From Thalassospira sp. MCCC 1A01148 (GTDB taxonomy: Bacteria > Pseudomonadota > Alphaproteobacteria > Rhodospirillales > Thalassospiraceae): 64,000 nt of DNA. The notes under the pieces were generated by a model that saw only the letters and a list, made by a program, of their open reading frames with translations, was not told the origin of the DNA and ran no database searches. The stretch lies in NCBI RefSeq assembly GCF_001613795.1, contig NZ_LPVZ01000020.1:620001-684000 (forward strand), read 5' to 3'. Below, in pieces: positions 22,795-32,272 of this stretch (positions are counted from its first letter, which is position 1; the number at the start of each line of letters is the position of its first letter). The position numbers were made by a program, and so were the translations under genes.

Positions 22795-25700
22795 TTAACC
22801 TACTGATGGTCTTGAACTCTTCTTTCTCCGGGGTTTTCGGGCATTCTCAAGGGGTAACCGAGGCCGCAAATCAAGAAAATGTACAGCTACTGAGACGGCA
22901 CCACCCAACGCTTCTTCAATCCGTTTCGCCTCTGTGCGTAGCAGGGAGAAAAGTTCGTCCGCGTTGATTTTACGGTGTTCATCCGGATGATTCCACTTCC
23001 GATTCTTTGCAAGGGTCACCATCAAAGCTCCGGAGCGGCTATGCTCTGGTGCCATGTACTTTTTCACCAGCTGCTTCTCGATTGTATCGTGCAAGTCTCT
23101 AGCTGTTCGTCCATCCCCGAGCTTGAGTTCGATCACCGCCTCATGGTCAGAGGCTACGGAACGCAATCTGATATCAGTTTCCTTTTCGTCTGCGGTTACG
23201 GCCTCTTGGTCCACAGTGTAGATCGAGTTGGCGGCATGGCGCAGCTCTCGCGCGATTTCTCGACGCATGACCTTCTCATCTTTTATCCCTGCCCAAGCCT
23301 CTCGTGGTGAAGCATCCTGGAGAAGAAGGTCATCGAGGTCAGACAGCCTATCCTTCATAATCGCAAACATGGCTTCATTCGTTGAGGCAGGCGCTTCCCC
23401 GCTTCGATCAAGCGCTACCGCTTGAGCCTCATCAAATGCGTTAGCATCATTCTCTTGCGCCCACTTCTCTTCTGCCACAGCCAAAATGCGATCCTTGAAA
23501 TGAGCGCACAAAGGATCTGCAGCCATTTCGAGCTTTGCGGCGAAGCCCTCCCCGCCCTTCGCGTTGATCAATGCCGATACAATGTTATTGCGTGCCTGCT
23601 CTGCATCGTCTCGAGTGTCTGGTGAATAGGATCCTTCGTGGTGCGCATCGTCTTTTATTCGAACGTGGCGATAGGCCAGGCGAAGCAGCCGCAGCAGTAA
23701 TTGCGGTGTGAAGCGTTCGTCACGCAGCGCAATTCTGTCTTGGCTATCCCCAAAGAGCCTGGCCAGGCATGTCACAGCGTCTGATCGCTCAGATGGTTCG
23801 ACTATCTCGATCTGATCCGCCAGCTTTTCGACACCCGCCTGCGGATCAATCCGCATCAAGGTCCGCAACCAAACAAGACGCAGCGCAAACGGCAATTGCT
23901 GCTCCAATCTTTGGAGTGCCCGTTCTCGAAGTCTCTCAAATTCCGAAGGATTGCCATGCTTCAAGATAACCCGTGTGACTTGCTGAACCCTTTCGGTCAT
24001 CCCTGTCGTGTTATCTGGGCCATTGATCCGATCCCCACCAGCATCTAACCAAGATTGCAGCCGTGGAACAAATAGTCTTGCAACTCTTGTCGGCGTGTAA
24101 CCAATTCCTTGGAGCAGGCCTGAATGTCCATGCTCACCTGGCGGCTGGCTTAGCTCCCACGACAGTTCATTGCCAAGCGTTCGGTCCACAGCGTTTGAGT
24201 GCCTCTCTCCGAGACTCTCGAACCACTGGGGAAGGCCGTTCAGTTCAATCAGAGCGTACCGCGCGGCTAGCTCAGCTTCTGCATTGCTGAGTTTAGCTGC
24301 CCAGTTCTGGTCCTCTGCTTCGGCATAGATCGCGGCGAGACCAAGTTGCCAACGTACAAGAAATGTATTGCGCTCACCTTCGGGCCTTTCGCTGGGAAAG
24401 GTTGGGTGATCATCGCGCCAGATATTCATCAGCACGCGTCTAAGTTTGTCGGCAGTTTCTTGATTGAATTGCTCCTCAATGAAACGCCTGTTCCAACCTG
24501 ATGATCGGCTGTCATCGCCATCGTGTCTCATTGCGTGCCACAGGTGCCAAGCCGTGTTCCAGCTTTTCTCCGTCGAGAATGCGTTCTCAGGCTGATTGGC
24601 AACTTCTCGCCAGAACAGAATCCAACTTTCGCGAGCCATGTCCTTTTGCCGCTCTTCCTGCTTTTTTCGATCAGCCTCCTTCTTTTCCCAACTACGATGT
24701 TCTTTGTCGTGTTTCGATGGTTTTAGGCAGTCGTCAAGCCTTTGCACGAATGAGGGCTCATCCACTATGAGAGGCCTAAGTCCTTCAACGTGCTTTCTCC
24801 ATGTATCACGATCCGGCGACAGGCGGATAGCTGCCTCCAGGAGTATAGCGCGCATACCGGTGTCCCTGGTCGTGTCGCCAAGCGCTTCGCTCACCCAAGT
24901 CAGATCTCGGTCCGGTCTAAGCTGGACTGGTCCATCGAAAATCGTGATCTCTGCGAGTCGCTTCGAAGGCTCTTTGGGTCGACAGAGTGACTGAATCAAA
25001 GCGTCCTCGACCCAGAAGAGACGAGCAGTGCCCTCTGCATTCAGATTGCTCAGTCTTTCGCGAAGCGACTTGATCGGCTCATCGTTGCCATGATCCCGGC
25101 GAGGCAATCGCAATGCAAGTGCGCCAGCATGCAACCATGCCTCATCTTGGCTCATATCGAGGCCGCGTTCACACGTTGCTGCGAGCGCTCCGCTGAGATG
25201 TGGCCAATCACTCGAAATATGTGGCAATCTTTTTTGCCAACTAAGCCCCTCTGAGACTAACGCTAGGAGGCCATCACGAAGTTCTTCAAGGACAGGGAGA
25301 TCAAGTGGCGATCCTGCTATCAGGCGTGGAAGTTGCCAGTTAAGGTCGCCTACACTCGGCTTCTCCAGCTTTGTCCATCGAAGTGTCCGACAAAGCTGTT
25401 CAACCGACATGTACTTGGGGAAAAGGGTTGGTACGGCACCTCGAGCCACTCTGTCAGGCCAGATATCGTCAGCATCCGCTATACTGGAAGCAATATACCC
25501 TAGCCTCTCGTCATCAAGGGCTACTAACGCATCAACAGCCATTATGCGCTCAACCGCAGGCGCTGCAATGTCCTGAGTGATATCGAATACGATGTCCGCA
25601 CAGTCTTCTATACGGCCTGCCTCGATGAGGTTGATGAGGACTTCTCGCACATCTGGATTCTCTACTCCTCTACGCCAGAGTCTGTCGATTCCACCTGCTA

Positions 25701-27132
25701 GCTCTTTCGATGCGAAACGATGGACCTGAATGTGGGGCACCTGAAGGCCTCTCCATCCACCGGGGCCATAACGCTCAGCGAAGGCACTAAGAGCTTGATT
25801 TCGCTGCGTTTGCGTTAGCGACTCTGGGTCTCCTTCGTCCAGGAGCACGGCAGGCTCATTGTCCCGCAAGAGTTCAAATATCCCATCTTCTTGCAAGGCT
25901 AACCAACCCGCCACTGGTCGCTTGGACGGGCGAACGATCATCTTGCCTTTGGTTTCCGCGAAGAGAAGCCGCTTGAGGGCCCGAAACGACATACCTTGTC
26001 TTCGAAGAGTTAATAGCCGTTCCGCAGCAAGATACTCCGCCACCGAGCGATGATGGAAGCGCACCCGGCCATATGAAGCGAAGCCAAATAGCGGACGCTC
26101 CAGCAGTGCTTTGCGTTCGTTTGGTTCCCAATCGGATAGGATGATCGTGGGATCGAGGGCTGCCTCATCGTGAACAACGTCGTACGCTGCACTATGACGG
26201 ATTGTTAGACGCCGTGTCATCTGAGCTGCAAGCGCCAGCCGGCTAGCTCCTTCGATCGCCCTGTCAACGGATAACTCCGCCGTTTCAGGTCTGTCGTTGC
26301 GGGGAAGCAGCTTCACTCTAACATTTGTGGCAACCTGATCGCGATGCGTTCGGATGCGCTTGTGCTCACGCCAGTCCGCGCACAACTCAATGAGGTCCTG
26401 AGGCCTACGTGCAAACTCCAAAGCATTGCGACGTCGTAGATCCTCAAAAAGAAGATCGGGATCGCTCACACCCTGCTGCCGACAAAAAACGACGATCTGC
26501 TTGTCAGATAGCGGCATCAAGCCTACCGACCGCCATTCGGTTGATTGGTCCTTGCTTATATTGTCGTGTTGAGCCCGAGGCTCACCCATTGCGACTTTTG
26601 CAAATGCCTCTTCATTTGATTCCGAGGACGGCGCTGCTGGAATAGGCAGTACATTTCGGACTAGCTGTTCGTCGAAGGGTATTGGTCGGGTCGTGATGAC
26701 GACCCGCGTCCGGTGAAGCTGATTTCCGATGCACTTCTTCAGTCGTTTGAGTGCGCGCTCAAATGAACCCAACGTCATTTTCAGCTCGTCAATCGAGTCC
26801 AGGAAAAATGTCGCCTCCTCGGACTGTGAGGCAAGCCAAGCGTCCAGCCGTGCTTCTTCATCGGCATCTAGCAGGCTGCGAAGTTCGTCAGTCGCCAGCG
26901 CGGCCAACTCAACGAAGAATGCTGTTTCTCCCGCAGACCACAGATGCTTCGCCTGAGAGCGACATTCATATGTTTTTCCTGCACCCGCTTCTGAGATTAT
27001 CAGTACGCGTTTTGATCGCAGTAAATCATCCCACGTAGATCCTCTTGCCCAACCTAGACTAACCAAGAACGATTGCTGATCTGCTTCGCTGATTTTTTCG
27101 CTGGGGATGTTTTGAAAGGTGCGCTCAATCAT
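22795..27132 (-). CDS. STAND/NACHT-type ATPase with long repeat region and C-terminal nuclease-like domain
   Basis: 1445 residues. The N-terminal NTPase has Walker A SEAGAGKT (46-53), Walker B FFLDSIDEL (109-117) and an arginine-containing TTRP segment near 147. A helical winged region and about 900 residues of HEAT/TPR-like helical repeats follow, which in STAND proteins sense the invader. The C-terminal 110 residues carry a D...ELK signature (HEAVIELKLGD), typical of PD-(D/E)XK nucleases. Architecture and the nearby trypsin-like protease fit an AVAST-like antiphage system. The ATG sits directly after a degenerate copy of the junction element (TTCCAATAATG). Confidence 0.85.
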   Translation of the reverse strand: MIERTFQNIPSEKISEADQQSFLVSLGWARGSTWDDLLRSKRVLIISEAGAGKTYECRSQAKHLWSAGETAFFVELAALATDELRSLLDADEEARLDAWLASQSEEATFFLDSIDELKMTLGSFERALKRLKKCIGNQLHRTRVVITTRPIPFDEQLVRNVLPIPAAPSSESNEEAFAKVAMGEPRAQHDNISKDQSTEWRSVGLMPLSDKQIVVFCRQQGVSDPDLLFEDLRRRNALEFARRPQDLIELCADWREHKRIRTHRDQVATNVRVKLLPRNDRPETAELSVDRAIEGASRLALAAQMTRRLTIRHSAAYDVVHDEAALDPTIILSDWEPNERKALLERPLFGFASYGRVRFHHRSVAEYLAAERLLTLRRQGMSFRALKRLLFAETKGKMIVRPSKRPVAGWLALQEDGIFELLRDNEPAVLLDEGDPESLTQTQRNQALSAFAERYGPGGWRGLQVPHIQVHRFASKELAGGIDRLWRRGVENPDVREVLINLIEAGRIEDCADIVFDITQDIAAPAVERIMAVDALVALDDERLGYIASSIADADDIWPDRVARGAVPTLFPKYMSVEQLCRTLRWTKLEKPSVGDLNWQLPRLIAGSPLDLPVLEELRDGLLALVSEGLSWQKRLPHISSDWPHLSGALAATCERGLDMSQDEAWLHAGALALRLPRRDHGNDEPIKSLRERLSNLNAEGTARLFWVEDALIQSLCRPKEPSKRLAEITIFDGPVQLRPDRDLTWVSEALGDTTRDTGMRAILLEAAIRLSPDRDTWRKHVEGLRPLIVDEPSFVQRLDDCLKPSKHDKEHRSWEKKEADRKKQEERQKDMARESWILFWREVANQPENAFSTEKSWNTAWHLWHAMRHDGDDSRSSGWNRRFIEEQFNQETADKLRRVLMNIWRDDHPTFPSERPEGERNTFLVRWQLGLAAIYAEAEDQNWAAKLSNAEAELAARYALIELNGLPQWFESLGERHSNAVDRTLGNELSWELSQPPGEHGHSGLLQGIGYTPTRVARLFVPRLQSWLDAGGDRINGPDNTTGMTERVQQVTRVILKHGNPSEFERLRERALQRLEQQLPFALRLVWLRTLMRIDPQAGVEKLADQIEIVEPSERSDAVTCLARLFGDSQDRIALRDERFTPQLLLRLLRLAYRHVRIKDDAHHEGSYSPDTRDDAEQARNNIVSALINAKGGEGFAAKLEMAADPLCAHFKDRILAVAEEKWAQENDANAFDEAQAVALDRSGEAPASTNEAMFAIMKDRLSDLDDLLLQDASPREAWAGIKDEKVMRREIARELRHAANSIYTVDQEAVTADEKETDIRLRSVASDHEAVIELKLGDGRTARDLHDTIEKQLVKKYMAPEHSRSGALMVTLAKNRKWNHPDEHRKINADELFSLLRTEAKRIEEALGGAVSVAVHFLDLRPRLPLENARKPRRKKSSRPSVG

Positions 27133-27227
27133 TATTGGAAATCTTCTATACCATGGACCTCATCGAGAAATGTTCGTTCGGCCTCAGCGTTTTGGTCGTG
27201 AAGCCGGCAAGCCTGGCAAGGTCAAGA

Positions 27228-27398
27228 TCATGTGTGAGGTCGCTGATCTGCTTTCTTGTTTGGAAATGGAGATCCGGTTTTGCCCATCTGTCCGAAAGAA
27301 GTGTCTTGGGGACTAACTATCTTGGTGATGCCGGCTGTTACTTTACTCAGTTCTAGATTTTGATCTGTCGACGACTTCGTTTCTTTGCTTATGCTCAT
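27228..27398 (-). CDS. Small unknown protein (56 aa) after junction element copy 8
   Basis: 56 polar residues starting MSISKETKSS, with the ATG two bases after the AAGGG of the element; that spacing is too short for efficient initiation. No family recognised. It precedes the STAND gene by about 95 bp and might be a leader or an independent small gene. Confidence 0.4.
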   Translation of the reverse strand: MSISKETKSSTDQNLELSKVTAGITKIVSPQDTSFGQMGKTGSPFPNKKADQRPHT

Positions 27399-27399
27399 G

Positions 27400-27413
27400 T
27401 CCCTTATTTGGAA
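27400..27413 (-). repeat. Junction element copy 8
   Basis: Minus strand TTCCAAATAAGGGA. Its TCC-AAA-TAA is the end (Ser-Lys-stop) of the upstream 119-aa gene, so the element bridges two genes. Confidence 0.9.
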
Positions 27414-27763
27414 AACATTTTTAGTGCACGCTGCCAAACAGATGGGCTTCTTGTTGTCGCTTGACCGTTCGGCAAATTCTTACGCGCGTCCTGCTCTTCT
27501 ATTAAAGCGGTCACCATGTCGAACCGACTGATATATTCATCAAACTTGTATGTTTCGGTTTCACGGGCACCATCTGGGAAAATGTCGGAAAAGATCGTCC
27601 GCCAGGCATCGTAGTACTTCCGGCAAAATCGCTCGGTCCCGAAGATGTTGCCATGAGATCCGCACACGAGGGCATGGGTGATCCGTTTTCTGGGGCCAAT
27701 TGCGTTTCGCGCTGTTTCTGCCTGCTCACCGGTCAGCCGCACTAATATCAGTTCTTCCGACAT
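27404..27763 (-). CDS. Unknown protein (119 aa) ending inside a junction element
   Basis: 119 residues: MSEELILVRLTGEQAETARN at the start, then FCRKYYDAWRTIFSDIF and FDEYISRFDMVTALI in the middle. Probably a soluble alpha/beta protein; no family recognised. Translation starts six bases after the AAGGGA of junction copy 9 and ends with the TAA inside copy 8. Start and stop both touching elements makes it the clearest example of an element-delimited gene. Confidence 0.7.
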   Translation of the reverse strand: MSEELILVRLTGEQAETARNAIGPRKRITHALVCGSHGNIFGTERFCRKYYDAWRTIFSDIFPDGARETETYKFDEYISRFDMVTALIEEQDARKNLPNGQATTRSPSVWQRALKMFSK

Positions 27764-27768
27764 AACTT

Positions 27769-27782
27769 TCCCTTATTTGGAA
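27769..27782 (-). repeat. Junction element copy 9
   Basis: Minus strand TTCCAAATAAGGGA within GCATTCCAAATAAGGGAAAGTT, immediately upstream of the 119-aa gene. Confidence 0.9.
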
Positions 27783-27805
27783 TGCTTTCGGTAAAGTGCC
27801 GGGGC

Positions 27806-27964
27806 TCAATAAATGAAAAATAAGGAGACGAGGTAAACCACCGAAATTAGCAACGATGTTGGTAGCAGCTTTCTACCTGCATCACTAATTTGGTCTCCTG
27901 CAAAAAGCCCCGTGCCTGCGTTGAATATGAACCACACGCCAATTATGTGCCAAATGTAGATCAT
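27806..27964 (-). CDS. Small two-helix membrane protein (52 aa)
   Basis: 52 residues. A hydrophobic N-terminal helix (IYIWHIIGVWFIF), a short polar loop (GDQISDAGRK) and a second helix (LLISVVYLVSLFFIY) point to an inner membrane hairpin. A strong AAAGGG lies seven bases before the ATG. A 12-codon frame at 27961-27999, beginning just after junction copy 10, ends at a TGA that overlaps this ATG, suggesting coupled translation. Small membrane proteins of this type are common abortive-infection effectors, but this role is inferred. Confidence 0.6.
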   Translation of the reverse strand: MIYIWHIIGVWFIFNAGTGLFAGDQISDAGRKLLPTSLLISVVYLVSLFFIY

Positions 27965-28005
27965 CGATCATCCCTTTGTGGCTCGGTGATACCGTTCATC
28001 GTCTG

Positions 28006-28019
28006 TCCCTTATTTGGAA
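28006..28019 (-). repeat. Junction element copy 10
   Basis: Minus strand TTCCAAATAAGGGA, upstream of the leader frame and the 52-aa membrane protein gene. Confidence 0.9.
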
Positions 28020-28234
28020 TGGTTAGCCACGCGATAGCCTGAAACAGATCGGTAACAACGATTGCGTCCAGCCCCAAGTCGGGCGCGTGAACAGTGGTAC
28101 GTACCCTTGGTGATCACTTACTATTCCACTTCGTCAAAATTGAATTTCTGAAAACGATCCTCCTGATCTTTTAATTCTCCCCAGTCGAAATCATACAACT
28201 CCTTGCAGAGCTGTTCTGTTGGCGGGCATTCAGG

Positions 28235-31200
28235 TTAGGTCCAGTCCCGTTGCTCGGCATGCTCGTCTTCCCACTTGGCACGCGCATCGTAGCTCTCCGC
28301 GATCCGTTCGAGCAACGCGCCGGTGCGCGGCCAAGTCTGCGCACAGAGGAGCGCATCGGCGCGATAACGCTCCGCGAGATCACGCTCCTGTTTTCCGCCA
28401 TCGGTGGGCAGCCGGACAGTAACGCCGCGGCGGTTCGATACGCCAACCGCAAGGCCATCCTCGAGGTCTCGGCTGCGACACAGCTCGATTACCTCGCAGA
28501 TCGGCTCGGGCGGCCAGACCTCGCCAGCAACGACCGGCGGTGCCGACAGAATCTGACCGATCCGCGAGTCCCCGATATCGGCGAGATCGGCCTCGGCGCA
28601 CAGCTTGCGTGCCGTCTTGACCCATTTTTCCAGCTCGACACCGTCAATCACCCCGTCGTCGCGCGTCCCCGGCACGTGCGACCAGTCTTGGAGGACATGA
28701 TAGGCCTGGCTGGCTATCATCCGTGTGCGCTCACGTGCACCCGCATCGTCGGATTCGAGTTCGATCTTCCCGAACTCCGCATGGAGAAGCTCGACGAAAA
28801 AGGCCGGATTCCTTGCCAATGCCTTATGTAACGTGCGCGTCGGGCGCTCGGAATGCCGCAGGGCGTGGAAATAAACCCATTCGAGCTTGAGTATCTCGTC
28901 CTCGCCGACAGCGTCGTCGGCATCAAGGCGCACGAATGCCTTGCCGACGTAGTGAGTGAACATCGTCAAGTCGTTGTGATCGGCCTGAGACTTCTCCTCG
29001 CTCACTGTTGAGGGATGGCGAAGAACGTCCAACAGATCGGCAACGTACCCTTCGCGGTCGGTCGGTCCAATCAGCATTTCGAGCGCCGAGCGGCCTCGAT
29101 CCTCAGCGAGGAGCTTTTCGACCGCGATGTGTATCGCCGGACCTTCGGGCACACGGAACGTCTTGATCGTCCGCCAATAGGCAGCGTTGATCTCTGTCCC
29201 CGCCGCGGCCACCCGCTCCCAAGTGGGCGGCTCGACCGGCAACGCCATCATCAATGGCAAGATTTCGGTAGGCGGCCGACCGGCAACGATGGCAGCATCG
29301 AACCGATCCCATAGCCACGCCACACCGCGCACTTCGGCAAGCGCATACGTCATGCGCTGCACCATGTCGGTCAACGGCGGCTCGCCGCGCGCTATTGCCG
29401 CATCAAGAATCGCATCCTTGAGGTCCTCTGTGATATCGGCGGCGGCGAACGCCGCGCCAAGCTCGTTGGGCATCTGTAAGGTCAGAGCATAATCGACCAG
29501 CGCATCGACCGATAACGAGCCAGCCAGTTCTGCAACCGCGACGCGTCGCTCGTCAGCGAGCCGTTTCTCCGCTTCATTCCATGGCAGGTTACCACGGAAG
29601 TGGTGATTGCCGCGCGTGAACAGCCAGGCATGCCGCGCAGTCGGCTCGTTCGGCTCGAGCATTTCGAATACGACCTTCAATGGCGCCAGCTGCGCCGCGT
29701 CCATTGTCCAATCGGCCCCGGAATATTGCTCGTGCATTACGATTAGGCCGCGCAATTTTTCGCGAAAGTCCCCGCCACCGGCACTATCGAACCCCGATGA
29801 TGCCGCCGCCAGTTGCGCTGCAGCGGTTTCTCGCCATGCCGGACTGAAATTCGCCCAATGTTGGAGCAGTTCGCCCCAACGCACGGTGTTATTCCCTACA
29901 TGCGCAAGGACACGTTCGCCTATCGCGTCGTATGCCCGCGCGATGCCGGGTCGCGTGACCGGCTCGGCATAATCCACCGTATAGTCCCGCCAGCGCGGGC
30001 TCGCCGACGGCGTCGAGATGCCGTGCATGCTTGGCGCGATCCCGAGCAACAGTTCCCAGCCGACGCAATTGTAGTGCTTGAGAATGAGATCGATTACCTG
30101 CAACCGCTGCTCCGCAGTCGCATAGGTCTGCGGCACCCAAGGGAGGAATATCCTGCGCAAGGTCGCTTTCGGCCGATTGGACACGCGCCCGCCGGGATCG
30201 CGCTCAGCGAGTCGCGCCAGGAGCAGACTGACAGTCGCGAGGTGACGCGGACTCCAGGCGTGCAATTCTAGCGACCAGAGTAGGTCGGAGAGATATTCCT
30301 GAGGGTGAAACAAGCCCTCGTCGCTGCGGAAGAGCGCCGCCATCGGGCTCGGGTCGCGGTCGATCGCGGCGTCGATGCTGTTGAAAAACGCCTGCGGTGC
30401 GGCTTCGGACAGCAAGCGGAAGCTGTCCGACAACGACCACCACAAACGCTCGTCGGCTTTTTCCAGCAATCCGGAGACATTGCGATGCGCGGCGAACGTC
30501 GCGGTCGATGCCGCCTTCGCACGGTCGGGAAACACGCCGAGAGCCACCATCGCCTCGCCAAGCCCGTGCCTCAAATCGGGGGATGCGACCTTGGGCGGCT
30601 CGCGATCGATCTTCCAGCGGTCCTCGGGCTTGGCGTCGAATGCCGGGTCACGCTCGCCCATCACCGCGAGGAAAGCAACGTTTAGGCGATCGAGATGCCC
30701 ATCAGTCAGGAACGGCGCGAGCTGAAACCACGCATCCCGTAGGGAGGCCAGCCGCCATGCCGTGCCGGAACGGCGCACCGGGCTATCGAACGCAGCGGCA
30801 TAAGGCGCCAACGAAGCGACCAACGCATCATAGCTCTGACCCGAAAGGCGCTCGAGCACTTCTCGGTCGACGGGATAATCGTCGCGCCACCCCCCGGCAA
30901 GCATCGCCGCGAACAAGGCCGGGTCGATCGGCGATGATGCCCAACTTGGGCAGCCCGCCGAACTTGCGGACATCAGGCGCCGGAGGACGACAAGGCTGCG
31001 GCCGCTTTGCAGCGCCAGCCGGTGGGCTTCTTCACGCTCAAGGCCCATCGCCTCAAGCTCGCTCTCGACGTGATGCCGCCACGGCCGCTCTAGCCGGATA
31101 ACATTGTGTGGCGCACCTACATCGGAACCCAACGCACGCAGGACGTGATGACCATCAGCCACCAGCGCCGCCGCCACCCCGGGATCGCCCCCATCGAGGA

Positions 31201-32272
31201 TCACCGCCAACTTGGGCCCAAGCCCGACCAATTGGCGCGCGACGTCTTCTGATTGTGCCGCCAGGATGCGGCTCATCCAATACACTCGGTAGGGCTCGGG
31301 CAGCGCAGAAAGCGCACCCGAGACGAACGCCATCGCTTCTCCCGACGCTTCCGCCTGCAGCGAAATCGTCGCTGGCGGACCGTAGAGCCAAGCCAGCACT
31401 TTTGCCGCTTGATCGTCGCGATCGACCACGATCAGATTGCTCGATAGCGGCGTGACGGTCGCCAGCGACCATTCGCGCCAGATCGAATCAAGCCCGCGCA
31501 AGCCTTCGGGCCGCCGCTGGATGCGGACGGCAAGCCATTCGGCGACGCCGGGGTGAAGCTCGAGCCAATGGACGAGCATGTCGCCATCGATCACGCGAAC
31601 GTCGCGCCACACCCCATCTTGCTTCTTCTTTGCAGCCCAGACGTCCTTTTGCGGCCATCGCTGTGGTGTGAGGAAGATGAAACAGGATACGGCCGGATCG
31701 ATTTCCAGCGGATCGGCCGTCCGCTTGACATAGTCATCCTCAGCCTTGGCAGGCACCTTGCCGCGCTGGACCCCGATCTCCCACGCCGTGATGCCGGCGG
31801 GAACGTAGAGTAAATCTGTAGGAGTGTCGCACACGCCGTCCCAACCCGGATGCTGGATGCTGTCGTCCGAGGGGAAGCGCAACGTCGCTGCCGGGCCATG
31901 CGTCGCAAGCAACAAGCGGCTGATCAATTCGGGCATCTTAGCCTGCCCGTCACGCGTGCCCGCCCATTCCACGATGTGCTGTGCTTCGATCCAGCGCATG
32001 GGTTTGCCGGGCTTGGGCATAGTCGGCGCGGGCATCTTCTCCGTCACGACCGCCCCGCCCGGCAGGAAGCTAATGCCCTGCGCTTCGATGGCATCCTTCA
32101 TGGCCTGGGCGTTGTTGGCGACCGGGGTTCGAAGGCTGCGTTCGAAATCGGCGACCGTGGAAACAGCAATGCCGGCTGCATCAGCAAGGTCGGCCTGGGA
32201 CCATGCGAGCAACGCGCGTGCGGCACGGATCTGTTCAGGGCCTGGAAATGCAGGACCGGACATAGATGTCAT
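28235..32272 (-). CDS. Very large HTH (XRE)-fused protein with nuclease-like N-terminal region
   Basis: 1345 residues. Residues about 12-68 form an XRE-type HTH (RAARALLAWSQADLADAAGI). Then comes a region with HPGWDGVCD and TAWEIGVQRGKVPAKAEDDYVKRT (about 145-190) that resembles a PD-(D/E)XK nuclease, with Gly where the final Lys of the motif would be. A long helical, STAND-like remainder follows; LAVILDGGDPG near residue 355 could be a Walker B-like strand, but no clear Walker A is seen. Codon use is strongly GC-biased (many GCG, CGC, GCC) compared with neighbours, pointing to separate acquisition. It is coupled by ATGA to the 51-aa gene upstream. Confidence 0.75.
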   Translation of the reverse strand: MTSMSGPAFPGPEQIRAARALLAWSQADLADAAGIAVSTVADFERSLRTPVANNAQAMKDAIEAQGISFLPGGAVVTEKMPAPTMPKPGKPMRWIEAQHIVEWAGTRDGQAKMPELISRLLLATHGPAATLRFPSDDSIQHPGWDGVCDTPTDLLYVPAGITAWEIGVQRGKVPAKAEDDYVKRTADPLEIDPAVSCFIFLTPQRWPQKDVWAAKKKQDGVWRDVRVIDGDMLVHWLELHPGVAEWLAVRIQRRPEGLRGLDSIWREWSLATVTPLSSNLIVVDRDDQAAKVLAWLYGPPATISLQAEASGEAMAFVSGALSALPEPYRVYWMSRILAAQSEDVARQLVGLGPKLAVILDGGDPGVAAALVADGHHVLRALGSDVGAPHNVIRLERPWRHHVESELEAMGLEREEAHRLALQSGRSLVVLRRLMSASSAGCPSWASSPIDPALFAAMLAGGWRDDYPVDREVLERLSGQSYDALVASLAPYAAAFDSPVRRSGTAWRLASLRDAWFQLAPFLTDGHLDRLNVAFLAVMGERDPAFDAKPEDRWKIDREPPKVASPDLRHGLGEAMVALGVFPDRAKAASTATFAAHRNVSGLLEKADERLWWSLSDSFRLLSEAAPQAFFNSIDAAIDRDPSPMAALFRSDEGLFHPQEYLSDLLWSLELHAWSPRHLATVSLLLARLAERDPGGRVSNRPKATLRRIFLPWVPQTYATAEQRLQVIDLILKHYNCVGWELLLGIAPSMHGISTPSASPRWRDYTVDYAEPVTRPGIARAYDAIGERVLAHVGNNTVRWGELLQHWANFSPAWRETAAAQLAAASSGFDSAGGGDFREKLRGLIVMHEQYSGADWTMDAAQLAPLKVVFEMLEPNEPTARHAWLFTRGNHHFRGNLPWNEAEKRLADERRVAVAELAGSLSVDALVDYALTLQMPNELGAAFAAADITEDLKDAILDAAIARGEPPLTDMVQRMTYALAEVRGVAWLWDRFDAAIVAGRPPTEILPLMMALPVEPPTWERVAAAGTEINAAYWRTIKTFRVPEGPAIHIAVEKLLAEDRGRSALEMLIGPTDREGYVADLLDVLRHPSTVSEEKSQADHNDLTMFTHYVGKAFVRLDADDAVGEDEILKLEWVYFHALRHSERPTRTLHKALARNPAFFVELLHAEFGKIELESDDAGARERTRMIASQAYHVLQDWSHVPGTRDDGVIDGVELEKWVKTARKLCAEADLADIGDSRIGQILSAPPVVAGEVWPPEPICEVIELCRSRDLEDGLAVGVSNRRGVTVRLPTDGGKQERDLAERYRADALLCAQTWPRTGALLERIAESYDARAKWEDEHAEQRDWT

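Noticed and set aside
27133..27260. Extra degenerate copies of the element near the STAND start (TTCCAATAATG and TTTCCAAACAAG)
   Set aside because: They miss several consensus bases or carry a deletion; mentioned as possible relics but not counted.
28020..28234. In-frame continuation after the stop of the giant HTH gene (about 37 codons)
   Set aside because: It may be the former C-terminus of a longer version, but there is no evidence of readthrough and it is too short to name.
29813..31455. Several long plus-strand frames inside the 1345-aa gene
   Set aside because: High GC makes antisense frames stay open; the minus-strand frame has continuous domain-like structure and a good start.
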